From positions 1 through 64,000 of the forward strand of contig JAVJRG010000008.1 of assembly GCA_040218535.1 (NCBI GenBank): a stretch of DNA of 64,000 nt. Reading direction: 5' to 3'. The position numbers and the translations under genes are program-made. Positions within the stretch are counted from its first letter, which is position 1; each line of letters begins with the position of its first letter. The DNA is from Lacipirellulaceae bacterium (lineage in GTDB: Bacteria; Planctomycetota; Planctomycetia; Pirellulales; Lacipirellulaceae). The notes under the pieces were generated by a model. The model saw only the letters and a list, made by a program, of their open reading frames with translations, was not told the origin of the DNA and ran no database searches. This document shows, piece by piece, positions 1 to 6,656 of the stretch.

Positions 1-1724
1 AGATACACTGTCACATGCGGTAAACTTTGCGAATCGGCTGCTGTGGCTGGGAAGGAAGCGCTGCTCAGATACACTTGCCTTGCTGGTTGGTGTTTTGCCT
101 TACAGCTGTGGCTTGGAAGGAAGCGCTGCTCAGATACACTAGACACATGAGCTTCCCGCAGCGTCTCCACGCTGTGGCTTGGAAGGAAGCGCTGCTCAGA
201 TACACTAAGGGTACTGCCAGGGGGTAGCCGGTTGATGCTGTGGCTTGGAAGGAAGCGCTGCTCAGATACACTACCTCAAGATCAGCGTCGACGGCCTGGT
301 CGGCTGTGGCTTGGAAGGAAGCGCTGCTCAGATACACTCTCTTAATTACGCAACACCCTAGTCGAGTCGCTGTGGCTTGGAAGGAAGCGCTGCTCAGATA
401 CACTGCAACGTAGGGAAGTACGGCCCCTTGTTAGGCTGTGGCTTGGAAGGAAACGCTGCTCAGATACACTAGACTTTAATCATTCAATATCGAAATACGT
501 GCTGTGGCTTGGAAGGAAGCGCTGCTCAGATACACTTGGCGTTGAGCGGCGTCAATCACGACGTGCGCTGTGGCTTGGAAGGAAGCGCTGCTCAGATACA
601 CTCGGCTCGACCCCATAGGTGTCGTCTCCGCAGCTGTGGCTTGGAAGGAAGCGCTGCTCTGATACACTACTTACCGACGCAATGAACCGCGTGAAGGTGC
701 TGTGGCTTGGAAGGAAGCGCTGCTCAGATACACTCGCACTCACGATGCTGGCCAACGAAGCGAAGCTGTGGCTTGGAAGGAAGCGCTGCTCAGATACACT
801 TAATTGATGAGCCTGACACACCTTTAGTGGGCTGTGGCTTGGAAGGAAGCGCTGCTCAGATACACTGACTGACCAGGACTTCAGTGAGTACGATCCGCTG
901 TGGCTTGGAAGGAAGCGCTGCTCAGATACACTCGGAAGCTATTGACGATTGCCTAGAACAGATGCTGTGGCTTGGAAGGAAGCGCTGCTCAGATACACTC
1001 TCAACCACGCGCGAAACGTCCATGAAATGGCTGTGGCTTGGAAGGAAGCGCTGCTCAGATACACTCCCGCCCTTGCCTTTCCGACTCTGGCCGAGCTGTG
1101 GCTTGGAAGGAAGCGCTGCTCAGATACACTGAAATGAACCCAAAGCGTTTTGATGCGAGTGCTGTGGCTTGGAAGGAAGCGCTGCTCAGATACACTTGCA
1201 AGAGCTTCGCGTGCTGCTTCCTCGGAGCTGTGGCTTGGAAGGAAGCGCTGCTCAGATACACTACCCGTCCTCACCGTAAGTTTCGGTTCGTTGCTGTGGC
1301 TTGGAAGGAAGCGCTGCTCAGATACACTCATTCAGGGGCTCGTAAGTTCAATCAAGAAGCTGTGGCTTGGAAGGAAGCGCTGCTCAGATACACTCGACCG
1401 TCGTGATCAATCCGGCAGTCGCGCGCTGTGGCTTGGAAGGAAGCGCTGCTCAGATACACTGGTCCACATGACACTCAGGCCGCCGTATGAGCTGTGGCTT
1501 GGAAGGAAGCGCTGCTCAGATACACTCCGTGCAAGGTAGGATGCACGACCCGGCATGCTGTGGCTTGGAAGGAAGCGCTGCTCAGATACACTCGACATCG
1601 ACATCGACATCGGCTGCCCGGCGCTGTGGCTTGGAAGGAAGCGCTGCTCAGATACACTCGGTTGTCGTTGTGCCGCAGGCTGAGGAAGGCTGTGGCTTGG
1701 AAGGAAGCGCTGCTCAGATACACT
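1..1724 (+). CRISPR. Type II-C CRISPR array, 26 full repeats plus a partial one
   Basis: The array has a 36-bp direct repeat that begins GCTGTGGCTTGGAAGG and ends GCTGCTCAGATACACT. Complete repeats start at 40, 105, 171, 237, 303, 369, 435, 501, 567, 633, 699, 765, 831, 897, 964, 1030, 1095, 1161, 1227, 1293, 1359, 1425, 1491, 1557, 1623 and 1689. Positions 1-9 are the end of another repeat, so the array continues beyond the window. Spacers are 30 nt except 29 nt at 76-104 and 1066-1094 and 31 nt at 933-963. Variant repeats lie at 40 (T10G), 435 (G19A) and 633 (A28T); the repeats nearest cas2 are uniform. The tracrRNA anti-repeat pairs with the + strand transcript, so crRNAs are read left to right, opposite to the cas genes. 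Short reading frames across the array are repeat translations, not genes. Confidence 0.99.
40..75 (+). promoter_or_regulatory. In-repeat promoter for crRNA (example; present in every repeat)
   Basis: Within each repeat, nucleotides 9-14 read TTGGAA and nucleotides 31-36 read TACACT, separated by 16 nt. Each hexamer matches the sigma70 consensus at 4 of 6 positions. Starts would fall about 6-8 nt into the following spacer, leaving a guide of about 23-24 nt. This is the arrangement known from Neisseria type II-C arrays, where each crRNA has its own promoter. The copy at 40-75 has TGGGAA in place of TTGGAA and may be weaker. This is inferred from sequence only. Confidence 0.55.
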
Positions 1725-1726
1725 GC

Positions 1727-1746
1727 CTTCGCTTTAAACAGCGAAG
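1727..1746. other. 7-bp hairpin directly after the last repeat
   Basis: CTTCGCT (1727-1733) and AGCGAAG (1740-1746) are perfect complements around the loop TTAAAC. The hairpin starts 2 nt after the last repeat, between the array and the cas2 stop. No T-run follows on either strand, so it is not a standard intrinsic terminator. It could be a leader or trailer element used by the integration machinery, or a weak transcript end. Confidence 0.5.
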
Positions 1747-1774
1747 TCGTAGCAACTTGCGGCCACGGTCATAA

Positions 1775-2104
1775 CTAGAAAAGGAGCAATTGGTCGGGGA
1801 TTTCTTCCACACTTGTGCGATTTCTCCCAAGAAAAACTTCCATTTTGCCAAACTGACGATCGGTCACCGCCAGCAAGCGGACTTGGCCGTCGGGGGGAAG
1901 TTGCGCTTCGATCCGCCGACGGTACGAGTCGCTATGTTTCTCACTCACGCAGTATCGGGCATACACGGAAAATTGCAACATGCTAAAGCCCTCGCGCAGT
2001 AGCAACTTGCGGAACTGCGTGTAGCGACGGCGGGAGCGACGCGTTTTCACAGGCAGGTCGAACATCGCAAACAGCCACATCGCTTGGTACTCCGAAAGGG
2101 CCAT
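1775..2104 (-). CDS. cas2: CRISPR-associated endonuclease Cas2
   Basis: Cas2 forms the spacer-integration complex with Cas1. The product is 109 aa, the usual Cas2 size. Near the N-terminus it has FAMFDLPV, with the conserved aspartate at residue 16 after the first beta strand, followed by a basic stretch (TRRSRRRYTQFRKLL) typical of type II Cas2. I chose the ATG at 2104, 4 nt after the cas1 stop; an upstream in-frame start at 2128 would overlap cas1 and add eight residues unlike the family. The tight spacing indicates co-transcription with cas1. The gene ends about 50 bp from the last CRISPR repeat. A 14-nt stretch, GTAGCAACTTGCGG, occurs both inside this gene (1999-2012) and just past its end (1749-1762). 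Confidence 0.95.
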   Translation of the reverse strand: MALSEYQAMWLFAMFDLPVKTRRSRRRYTQFRKLLLREGFSMLQFSVYARYCVSEKHSDSYRRRIEAQLPPDGQVRLLAVTDRQFGKMEVFLGRNRTSVEEIPDQLLLF

Positions 2105-2108
2105 CAGT

Positions 2109-3023
2109 TTACACCTCGGGCAGCACAATTTTTTCGCGCTCCCCTAAAAAGACTTCGGCAAGGGAACTGGCCGTTCGAGCCATCGCGTCGAACACCGTCC
2201 GCTGCTCGCCTTCAAGTTTCGCCCGTACGAGAAGCGACTTGATCAAACGCTGCTTCACCGCTGGCGTCAGTTCGCACTGCGGTCCTTCGTCAACGAGCAG
2301 GCCCACCACCTCGCGATCCACCAACGGTCGCACCGGTTCCATCAGATCGTCCGCCAACGGATAGGTGGCATACTTGTTGTGATGATGCACGCCGAGGGAC
2401 GGATGCAACCCGGCGGCACAGATCGCCCGGGCGACAATCGCCCGCAGCACGGTGTATCCGTAGTTGAGCAGCGCGTTGCCATCGTCGAGCGACTGATCAC
2501 GGCGGAACCCTTTCGAGTCAGCCCCCGTCAGTCTTGGGTCAGCGAACAACTGTTGCCAGTATCGCCGTGCCGCGCGGGCTTCGACATTCGCGGGATCGCC
2601 GGAGCGGACCTGACTGACCAGTTGCCCAAGCCCCGCATCATTGCCACGAAGTTCCGAGAGTAAGTTCGATTGAGCGGTGATCTTCGCCCGCACGATTTGC
2701 CGCCAGACGCGTTTGCGCACCGGCAACTTCGCGGAGGCCTGGGCGGCGAAGCGTTCGACCTGGGCAAAGTGCGCGGCCAGCGGCAACAACATGCCGATCG
2801 GCAAGTGCTTGCCATCGCAGGTGATGAACACGCCACCCGCCGAAGCGATCCCCGCAAGAACCGCATGCGTGTAGTGGACCTGTGGATGCGACACGACCAG
2901 CACCGCCACGTCGACCAGCGGCAACCGCGCGGGCGTTTGATCCTTGGCCTCAACCACCAGATTCGCATCCCGCACAAATAACTTCGCGGGCGACTGCGAC
3001 AGGTCGAGGATGCGGTTGTTCAT
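2109..3023 (-). CDS. cas1: CRISPR-associated endonuclease Cas1, type II
   Basis: Cas1 is the metal-dependent integrase that inserts new spacers with Cas2. The product is 304 aa, the normal length for type II Cas1. Putative metal ligands are visible: the glutamate in VEARAARRYW (E148), the histidines of GVHHHNKYA (H213-H215) and acidic residues in LADDLMEP shortly after. The N-terminus, MNNRILDLSQSPAKLFV, fits family starts. No Shine-Dalgarno lies directly before the ATG; an AGGAGG further upstream is buried in a hairpin (3026-3061). The gene lies between cas9 and cas2 on the same strand, separated from cas9 by 180 bp that contain a degenerate CRISPR repeat. No csn2 or cas4 is present, which supports subtype II-C. 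Confidence 0.97.
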   Translation of the reverse strand: MNNRILDLSQSPAKLFVRDANLVVEAKDQTPARLPLVDVAVLVVSHPQVHYTHAVLAGIASAGGVFITCDGKHLPIGMLLPLAAHFAQVERFAAQASAKLPVRKRVWRQIVRAKITAQSNLLSELRGNDAGLGQLVSQVRSGDPANVEARAARRYWQQLFADPRLTGADSKGFRRDQSLDDGNALLNYGYTVLRAIVARAICAAGLHPSLGVHHHNKYATYPLADDLMEPVRPLVDREVVGLLVDEGPQCELTPAVKQRLIKSLLVRAKLEGEQRTVFDAMARTASSLAEVFLGEREKIVLPEV

Positions 3024-3025
3024 GA

Positions 3026-3061
3026 GGCCAGGAATGAGAACGAGGGAATGCCCTCCTGGCC
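3026..3061 (-). promoter_or_regulatory. Stem-loop immediately upstream of the cas1 start codon
   Basis: On the minus strand GGCCAGGA pairs perfectly with TCCTGGCC, with an inner GGG/CCC pairing, and the stem ends two nucleotides before the cas1 ATG. The 5' arm contains AGGAGG, the only strong Shine-Dalgarno-like sequence nearby. Folding would hide that site or bring it close to the start codon. A role in limiting Cas1-Cas2 translation is an inference. Confidence 0.5.
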
Positions 3062-3130
3062 GACGGGAGTCCGGTTTTGTATCTATTTCGCAGGATAATT
3101 GGCGAGCAAAGCCGGTGCAAAGAAAAATGC

Positions 3131-3166
3131 GGCGTGGCTCGGCGGGATTCGCTGCTCAGTTACACT
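3131..3166 (+). repeat. Degenerate CRISPR repeat between cas9 and cas1
   Basis: Aligned without gaps to the array repeat, 28 of 36 positions match, including the whole 3' part GCTGCTCAG and TACACT. It has the same orientation as the array. The -35-like hexamer has decayed to TCGGCG while the -10-like TACACT is kept. Read on the minus strand it resembles an anti-repeat, but no hairpins or terminator follow. It may be a fossil repeat or a source of a crRNA-like regulatory RNA. Confidence 0.8.
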
Positions 3167-3203
3167 ACTTTGCGCTGTTCGCTGCTAGCGTGGCGGCCAT
3201 ACT

Positions 3204-6200
3204 TTAATCACTCGCCTGACTTACTTCGCCGAGTGGGCCAACCGTAACTTTCTGGCACCCTTCTTTGAATAATGCATTAGCACTCTTGCGAATCCGCGCC
3301 CCGGGCTCTTTCTTGCGGACGGTTATTGGGCGGGCGTCGCTGTGGAGGACTAGCTCGACTTGGCTGCCGGAAATCACCGTCACGCGGCAAAGCCGTTCAT
3401 TTTCCGTGCCCGGCTCTAGCAGCACATGTTCGCCGCCGGCGAGGGAGAATTTGAATTTACGCTGCTTGCCGTGGTCGCGTTGGATGATCGGCTCCTGGCG
3501 GGCTTTGCGTTGCATCGCCTCGAAGCGGGAGACGAGCACGCCTTCCCATTTTTTCTCCTTGCCGTTCTTATCCAGCACGGCGACGACCTCCAGGTGATGG
3601 TTCGAGCCGGGGTTCACGTAGCGGCGTTTGCTTCCCTTGCCGATCGGCATCGGGTTGTCCGACTTGCGGATGCGGGCGCGGTGGATCGGCACAGTGCGAC
3701 CGTTCTTGCCGTGCAGCGACGGGTGGTTGTTCTTGTCGGCGAACGCTTTCTGCGGCGTGCCGCCGATCGCTTTGAGTTGGGTGAGAACCGCTTCGCGCAC
3801 GACCGGGTCGATGATCGCCTCCACTTCACCCTTGCTCATCGCTTCGAGCGGCTTACGGACGGCGTGAAAGGTTTCCGGCTGTTCGGAATCGTCATCCGCT
3901 TCGGGACGAGGCTTGCTGAGGATCGTCTCCTTGTGCAACGGGCCGTTGAGCTTTTTGCTGACGCGAGAAGAGACGTTGATCGCGGGAACCAATTCGCGGG
4001 CTTCGCTAACCAGTTCGTTGAACGGGTGATCGACCTCGGCGAACAGCTTGTGCTGATCCGGCCCATAGCGTTCTTCGGCTTCTTGTGCCGCTAGGCTTAG
4101 TTGTTGGACCGCGCGGGCATCGGTGAGGCCGATAACGATGGCATCAATGGCGTGGTGACGGTGGTCCTCCCGGTCCTTATCGTCAGAGTACCCGATGATC
4201 GAGTTCAGGTTCCAGCGTTGCCGCAGGTAGGAGGTCGCGCGACCGGGGCTGACCTGCACTTTGAACTTGCCGAAGCCGAGCTCGTCGCGTTCGATCTTTC
4301 CGCCGTAAAGCAGGCCCAAGTATTCCGTGGCGAGCTTGGCGATGTAACGGGTGTCGCTAAGTTGCTTTTTCGTGAACTCGTCCTGCTCGGGCAGTTCCTC
4401 AGCCAGAAAGCGTTGCAGCTTGATGCCGCGGGCGTCGCCGCGGAAGCGTTTGACGCGGGCGATCATCTCGTCCCAGTAGTCGGTGCCGTGGTAAGCCTCC
4501 CACGGCATGCGATTTCCTTTGCGGGCGTTCTCCTCGTGGTAGCAAAGCGTTTTGTTCGTGAACGAGTTATCCAGCGAACGGCTGAAGGGGATGATGTGCT
4601 CGATCTGGAATTGCGATTCGTTTCCGACTAATTGCTTCATGTTGATCGACTTGCCGGAGAACGGGCAGACCCAGCCGCACTCCTCGGCGAGACGCACTTT
4701 TAAGACATTGTCGCGGGTGCAGTAGTTTTCGTGCCCCATCTCGCGGAGGATTTTCTCGTACGCTTCTTCGCGGGACTTGGTGTTTTGGTTGCGGCGGTCG
4801 GTCAGGTCTTGGCGACGTTTGCGACTGTGCTTCAAGTCTCGGGCCATTTCGACGCGAAACGCCCACGGTTTGTGCTTCGCTTTTTTGAGGATCGCGTTAA
4901 TCACCTTGCGGAATTCGCTCATCGCCCGTTCGACCGCCGGGTTGCGTAACTCGGGGAAGGCTCCTTCCTTGTGGTAGCCGGTCGGGCGAACCGGGGGTAG
5001 CTCGTCGAGCGGCTCAATTGTGGCGAACGTCTCCGGATCGAGTTCCCGCCGGATGGTTTGTAGCGCGAACCCTTCGCGGAGCTTTAGTAAATAACGCTCA
5101 ATCGTGTGACGGGAGTAGGCCGCGTAGGCATCTTCCAGCTTCGCCCCAGCAGCCGCTTTGGCACGGTCCGCGGGGATGCCTAACTCCGTTTCCAAACGGT
5201 TGGCGAGTGCTTGCTCGTTGTCGAACTGAAGGATTTCATCAACGAGAATGTCCTGGTCGTTGGCGGAAAGCTCTGTCCACGATTCGCCCAGCGCGTCTTC
5301 GAGCTTTGCGTAAGTGCGGTTGCCGATGAGTTTCTTGTCGCCCGCTTTCTCGAAGTTGAACTCCCAGTGGCGACCGTAATCTTTGGACTTCTTCATGCCA
5401 AGCAGCTTCTTGATTGCCGCCCAGGAGAGGCCGTCGGTTTGCAATAGCTCCGTGGCGAGCTGTTGTTTTTGCTCCTCGGTCAGATCGACAATCTCCCCAT
5501 CGGGAGCGGTGACACGCAAGTCGTTCACCCGCTGCAAGACGCGGAACTCCTGAAACGGCAGACAAGCCGCCGGAGCACGGCGTTTCGTGGGATCGATGCT
5601 GCAACGCCCGATTAAGTGTTTTTGCGATTTAAGTGGCCGCTGGAAGAAGATAGCCGCGTGGATTTCTTCTTTGAGTTCGTCGGTGAGTTCCTTATGGTGT
5701 TCTGCTTGGGCGTTCCAAATCGCTTCGAACTCTTCCCAAAACATGTGACGGCTGGTCCAGCGGGAACGAATTCTTTGTTCTTCGGGATCCAGCGTAGTGA
5801 AGTACGAACCGATGGTTGGAACATCCGCTTTGTCCATGAGCTTATAGAGGTCAGCGATGCCAGATTTCACTTTGCCGGTTTCTTCCTCGTCACCCCCCGC
5901 TTTGCGATTGGAGAGAAACCCGCGCCGCTGAGCGAGTTGATAGAGGGCACGCCCGACCGCGTGCAACGGGAGCTTCTCGTCGAGAGCGCGTTTACGGAGT
6001 TCATAAGGCAGCAGTTGATCGCTGACGCGGTCGCCGCCGAGGCCTAATTCCTCGCGCAGCTTCTGATCCACTGCCAATAGATGTTCATGCCGTTGGTCGT
6101 TCTTGGCGGCTTCGCAAGGCGGCAACAAACCGTTACGGCAGAGTAAATTGAACAGCTTCTTCATCCGCCGCCGCCGCCGAAAATTCTGCCGGCGCGGCCC

Positions 6201-6419
6201 CCGCGCATCACGCCGAGCCGTGGCACGGCTTTCATCCTTACCCTTCTCAATATCGCCGAGGACGCCCGCCTCGAATCGTCGGACGCCACTAGCCACTAAG
6301 CCGAGCGGGTTCCCTTTGTCATCGCAAGCGATCACTGCCCAGCCGACTGATGACGGGCCGAGGTCGATTCCCACGAGATAAGGTTGCCCGTCTTGCAGGT
6401 GCTGCCAGGTGTATTTCAT
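3204..6419 (-). CDS. cas9: CRISPR-associated endonuclease Cas9, subtype II-C
   Basis: Cas9 is the RNA-guided double-strand DNA nuclease of the locus. The product is 1071 aa, in the compact II-C range. RuvC-I is GIDLGPSSVGWA with D19. An arginine-rich bridge helix (ARGPRRQNFRRRRRMKK) follows near residues 60-80. RuvC-II is FRVEMARD with E524. The HNH core is QIEHIIPFSRSLDNSF with catalytic H608 and a later ENARKGN asparagine. RuvC-III is HHAIDAIVIGL with H756 and D759. All nuclease residues are present. The C-terminal third should hold the wedge and PAM-interacting domains; the PAM cannot be read from the sequence. I chose the ATG at 6419. A longer frame from 6533 would translate the anti-repeat and lacks family similarity. 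A promoter embedded in the reverse strand of the anti-repeat probably drives the gene. Confidence 0.98.
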   Translation of the reverse strand: MKYTWQHLQDGQPYLVGIDLGPSSVGWAVIACDDKGNPLGLVASGVRRFEAGVLGDIEKGKDESRATARRDARGPRRQNFRRRRRMKKLFNLLCRNGLLPPCEAAKNDQRHEHLLAVDQKLREELGLGGDRVSDQLLPYELRKRALDEKLPLHAVGRALYQLAQRRGFLSNRKAGGDEEETGKVKSGIADLYKLMDKADVPTIGSYFTTLDPEEQRIRSRWTSRHMFWEEFEAIWNAQAEHHKELTDELKEEIHAAIFFQRPLKSQKHLIGRCSIDPTKRRAPAACLPFQEFRVLQRVNDLRVTAPDGEIVDLTEEQKQQLATELLQTDGLSWAAIKKLLGMKKSKDYGRHWEFNFEKAGDKKLIGNRTYAKLEDALGESWTELSANDQDILVDEILQFDNEQALANRLETELGIPADRAKAAAGAKLEDAYAAYSRHTIERYLLKLREGFALQTIRRELDPETFATIEPLDELPPVRPTGYHKEGAFPELRNPAVERAMSEFRKVINAILKKAKHKPWAFRVEMARDLKHSRKRRQDLTDRRNQNTKSREEAYEKILREMGHENYCTRDNVLKVRLAEECGWVCPFSGKSINMKQLVGNESQFQIEHIIPFSRSLDNSFTNKTLCYHEENARKGNRMPWEAYHGTDYWDEMIARVKRFRGDARGIKLQRFLAEELPEQDEFTKKQLSDTRYIAKLATEYLGLLYGGKIERDELGFGKFKVQVSPGRATSYLRQRWNLNSIIGYSDDKDREDHRHHAIDAIVIGLTDARAVQQLSLAAQEAEERYGPDQHKLFAEVDHPFNELVSEARELVPAINVSSRVSKKLNGPLHKETILSKPRPEADDDSEQPETFHAVRKPLEAMSKGEVEAIIDPVVREAVLTQLKAIGGTPQKAFADKNNHPSLHGKNGRTVPIHRARIRKSDNPMPIGKGSKRRYVNPGSNHHLEVVAVLDKNGKEKKWEGVLVSRFEAMQRKARQEPIIQRDHGKQRKFKFSLAGGEHVLLEPGTENERLCRVTVISGSQVELVLHSDARPITVRKKEPGARIRKSANALFKEGCQKVTVGPLGEVSQASD

Positions 6420-6465
6420 CGTTGAGAATCCCAAAGAACAGGTTAGGAAAGTGAGGAAAGCAGGC

Positions 6466-6493
6466 TTGTCAAAAGAGAAGAAGGAGATACGAT
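6466..6493 (+). promoter_or_regulatory. Predicted tracrRNA promoter
   Basis: TTGTCA (6466-6471, 5 of 6 to consensus) and TACGAT (6488-6493, 4 of 6) are separated by 16 nt. The predicted start is near 6500, the first base of the anti-repeat. The position relative to the tracrRNA is the main support. Confidence 0.6.
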
Positions 6494-6500
6494 TGCTTTT

Positions 6501-6528
6501 AGTGTATCTGAGCAGCGTTTGCCTCCAA
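6501..6528 (-). promoter_or_regulatory. Predicted cas9 promoter inside the anti-repeat
   Basis: On the minus strand the anti-repeat keeps the repeat's promoter elements: TTGGAG (complement of 6523-6528), 16 nt, TACACT (complement of 6501-6506). The predicted start is near 6494, giving a 5' UTR of about 75 nt before the cas9 ATG. This promoter faces the tracrRNA promoter head-on and overlaps its start. Confidence 0.5.
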
Positions 6529-6583
6529 GTCATAGTAAGGCTTTCGCGAGCCGCCAGGCAATGTTCCCCGGAACAACCTGTGA

Positions 6584-6608
6584 CGCCCCCCAGCGGGGCG
6601 TTTTTTTT
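6584..6608 (+). terminator. Intrinsic terminator of tracrRNA
   Basis: CGCCCC and GGGGCG form a GC-rich stem around CCAGC, followed by eight T (6601-6608). A G-rich tract with two G6 runs follows directly (6609-6626). Confidence 0.92.
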
Positions 6609-6656
6609 GGGGGGAGGAGAGGGGGGCCGCCTTGAATTCTTGGAACAGCGGCATCA

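Larger units (their letters stand above)
6500..6608 (+). ncRNA. tracrRNA
   Basis: The anti-repeat spans 6501-6536 and is complementary to the array repeat along its whole length through Watson-Crick and G-U pairs, except for an internal mismatch at about 6521-6523 that would form the usual duplex bulge. After it come a 5-bp hairpin (GGCTT/GAGCC, about 6539-6552), a GTTC-CCCG-GAAC hairpin (about 6563-6574) and a terminator stem with eight T. The length of about 109 nt and the architecture match II-C tracrRNAs. It base-pairs with crRNA for processing and Cas9 loading. It is divergent from cas9 and lies immediately upstream of it. Confidence 0.93.

Noticed and set aside
27-1778. Many overlapping frames on both strands across the first 1.8 kb
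   Set aside because: They only translate the CRISPR repeat (AVAWKEALLRYT, VYLSSASFQATA and SVSEQRFLPSHS patterns) in different frames.
3131-3166. Second tracrRNA on the minus strand at the degenerate repeat
   Set aside because: The sequence could pair with crRNA, but no downstream hairpins or terminator follow and the match is poorer than at 6501-6536.
3426-4094. 222-aa plus-strand frame opposite cas9
   Set aside because: It is a shadow of cas9 on the opposite strand, without its own motifs or Shine-Dalgarno.
6420-6533. N-terminal extension of cas9 to 6533
   Set aside because: The added residues (MTWRQTLLRYTKSN) are a translation of the tracrRNA anti-repeat, and the predicted transcript start lies inside it.
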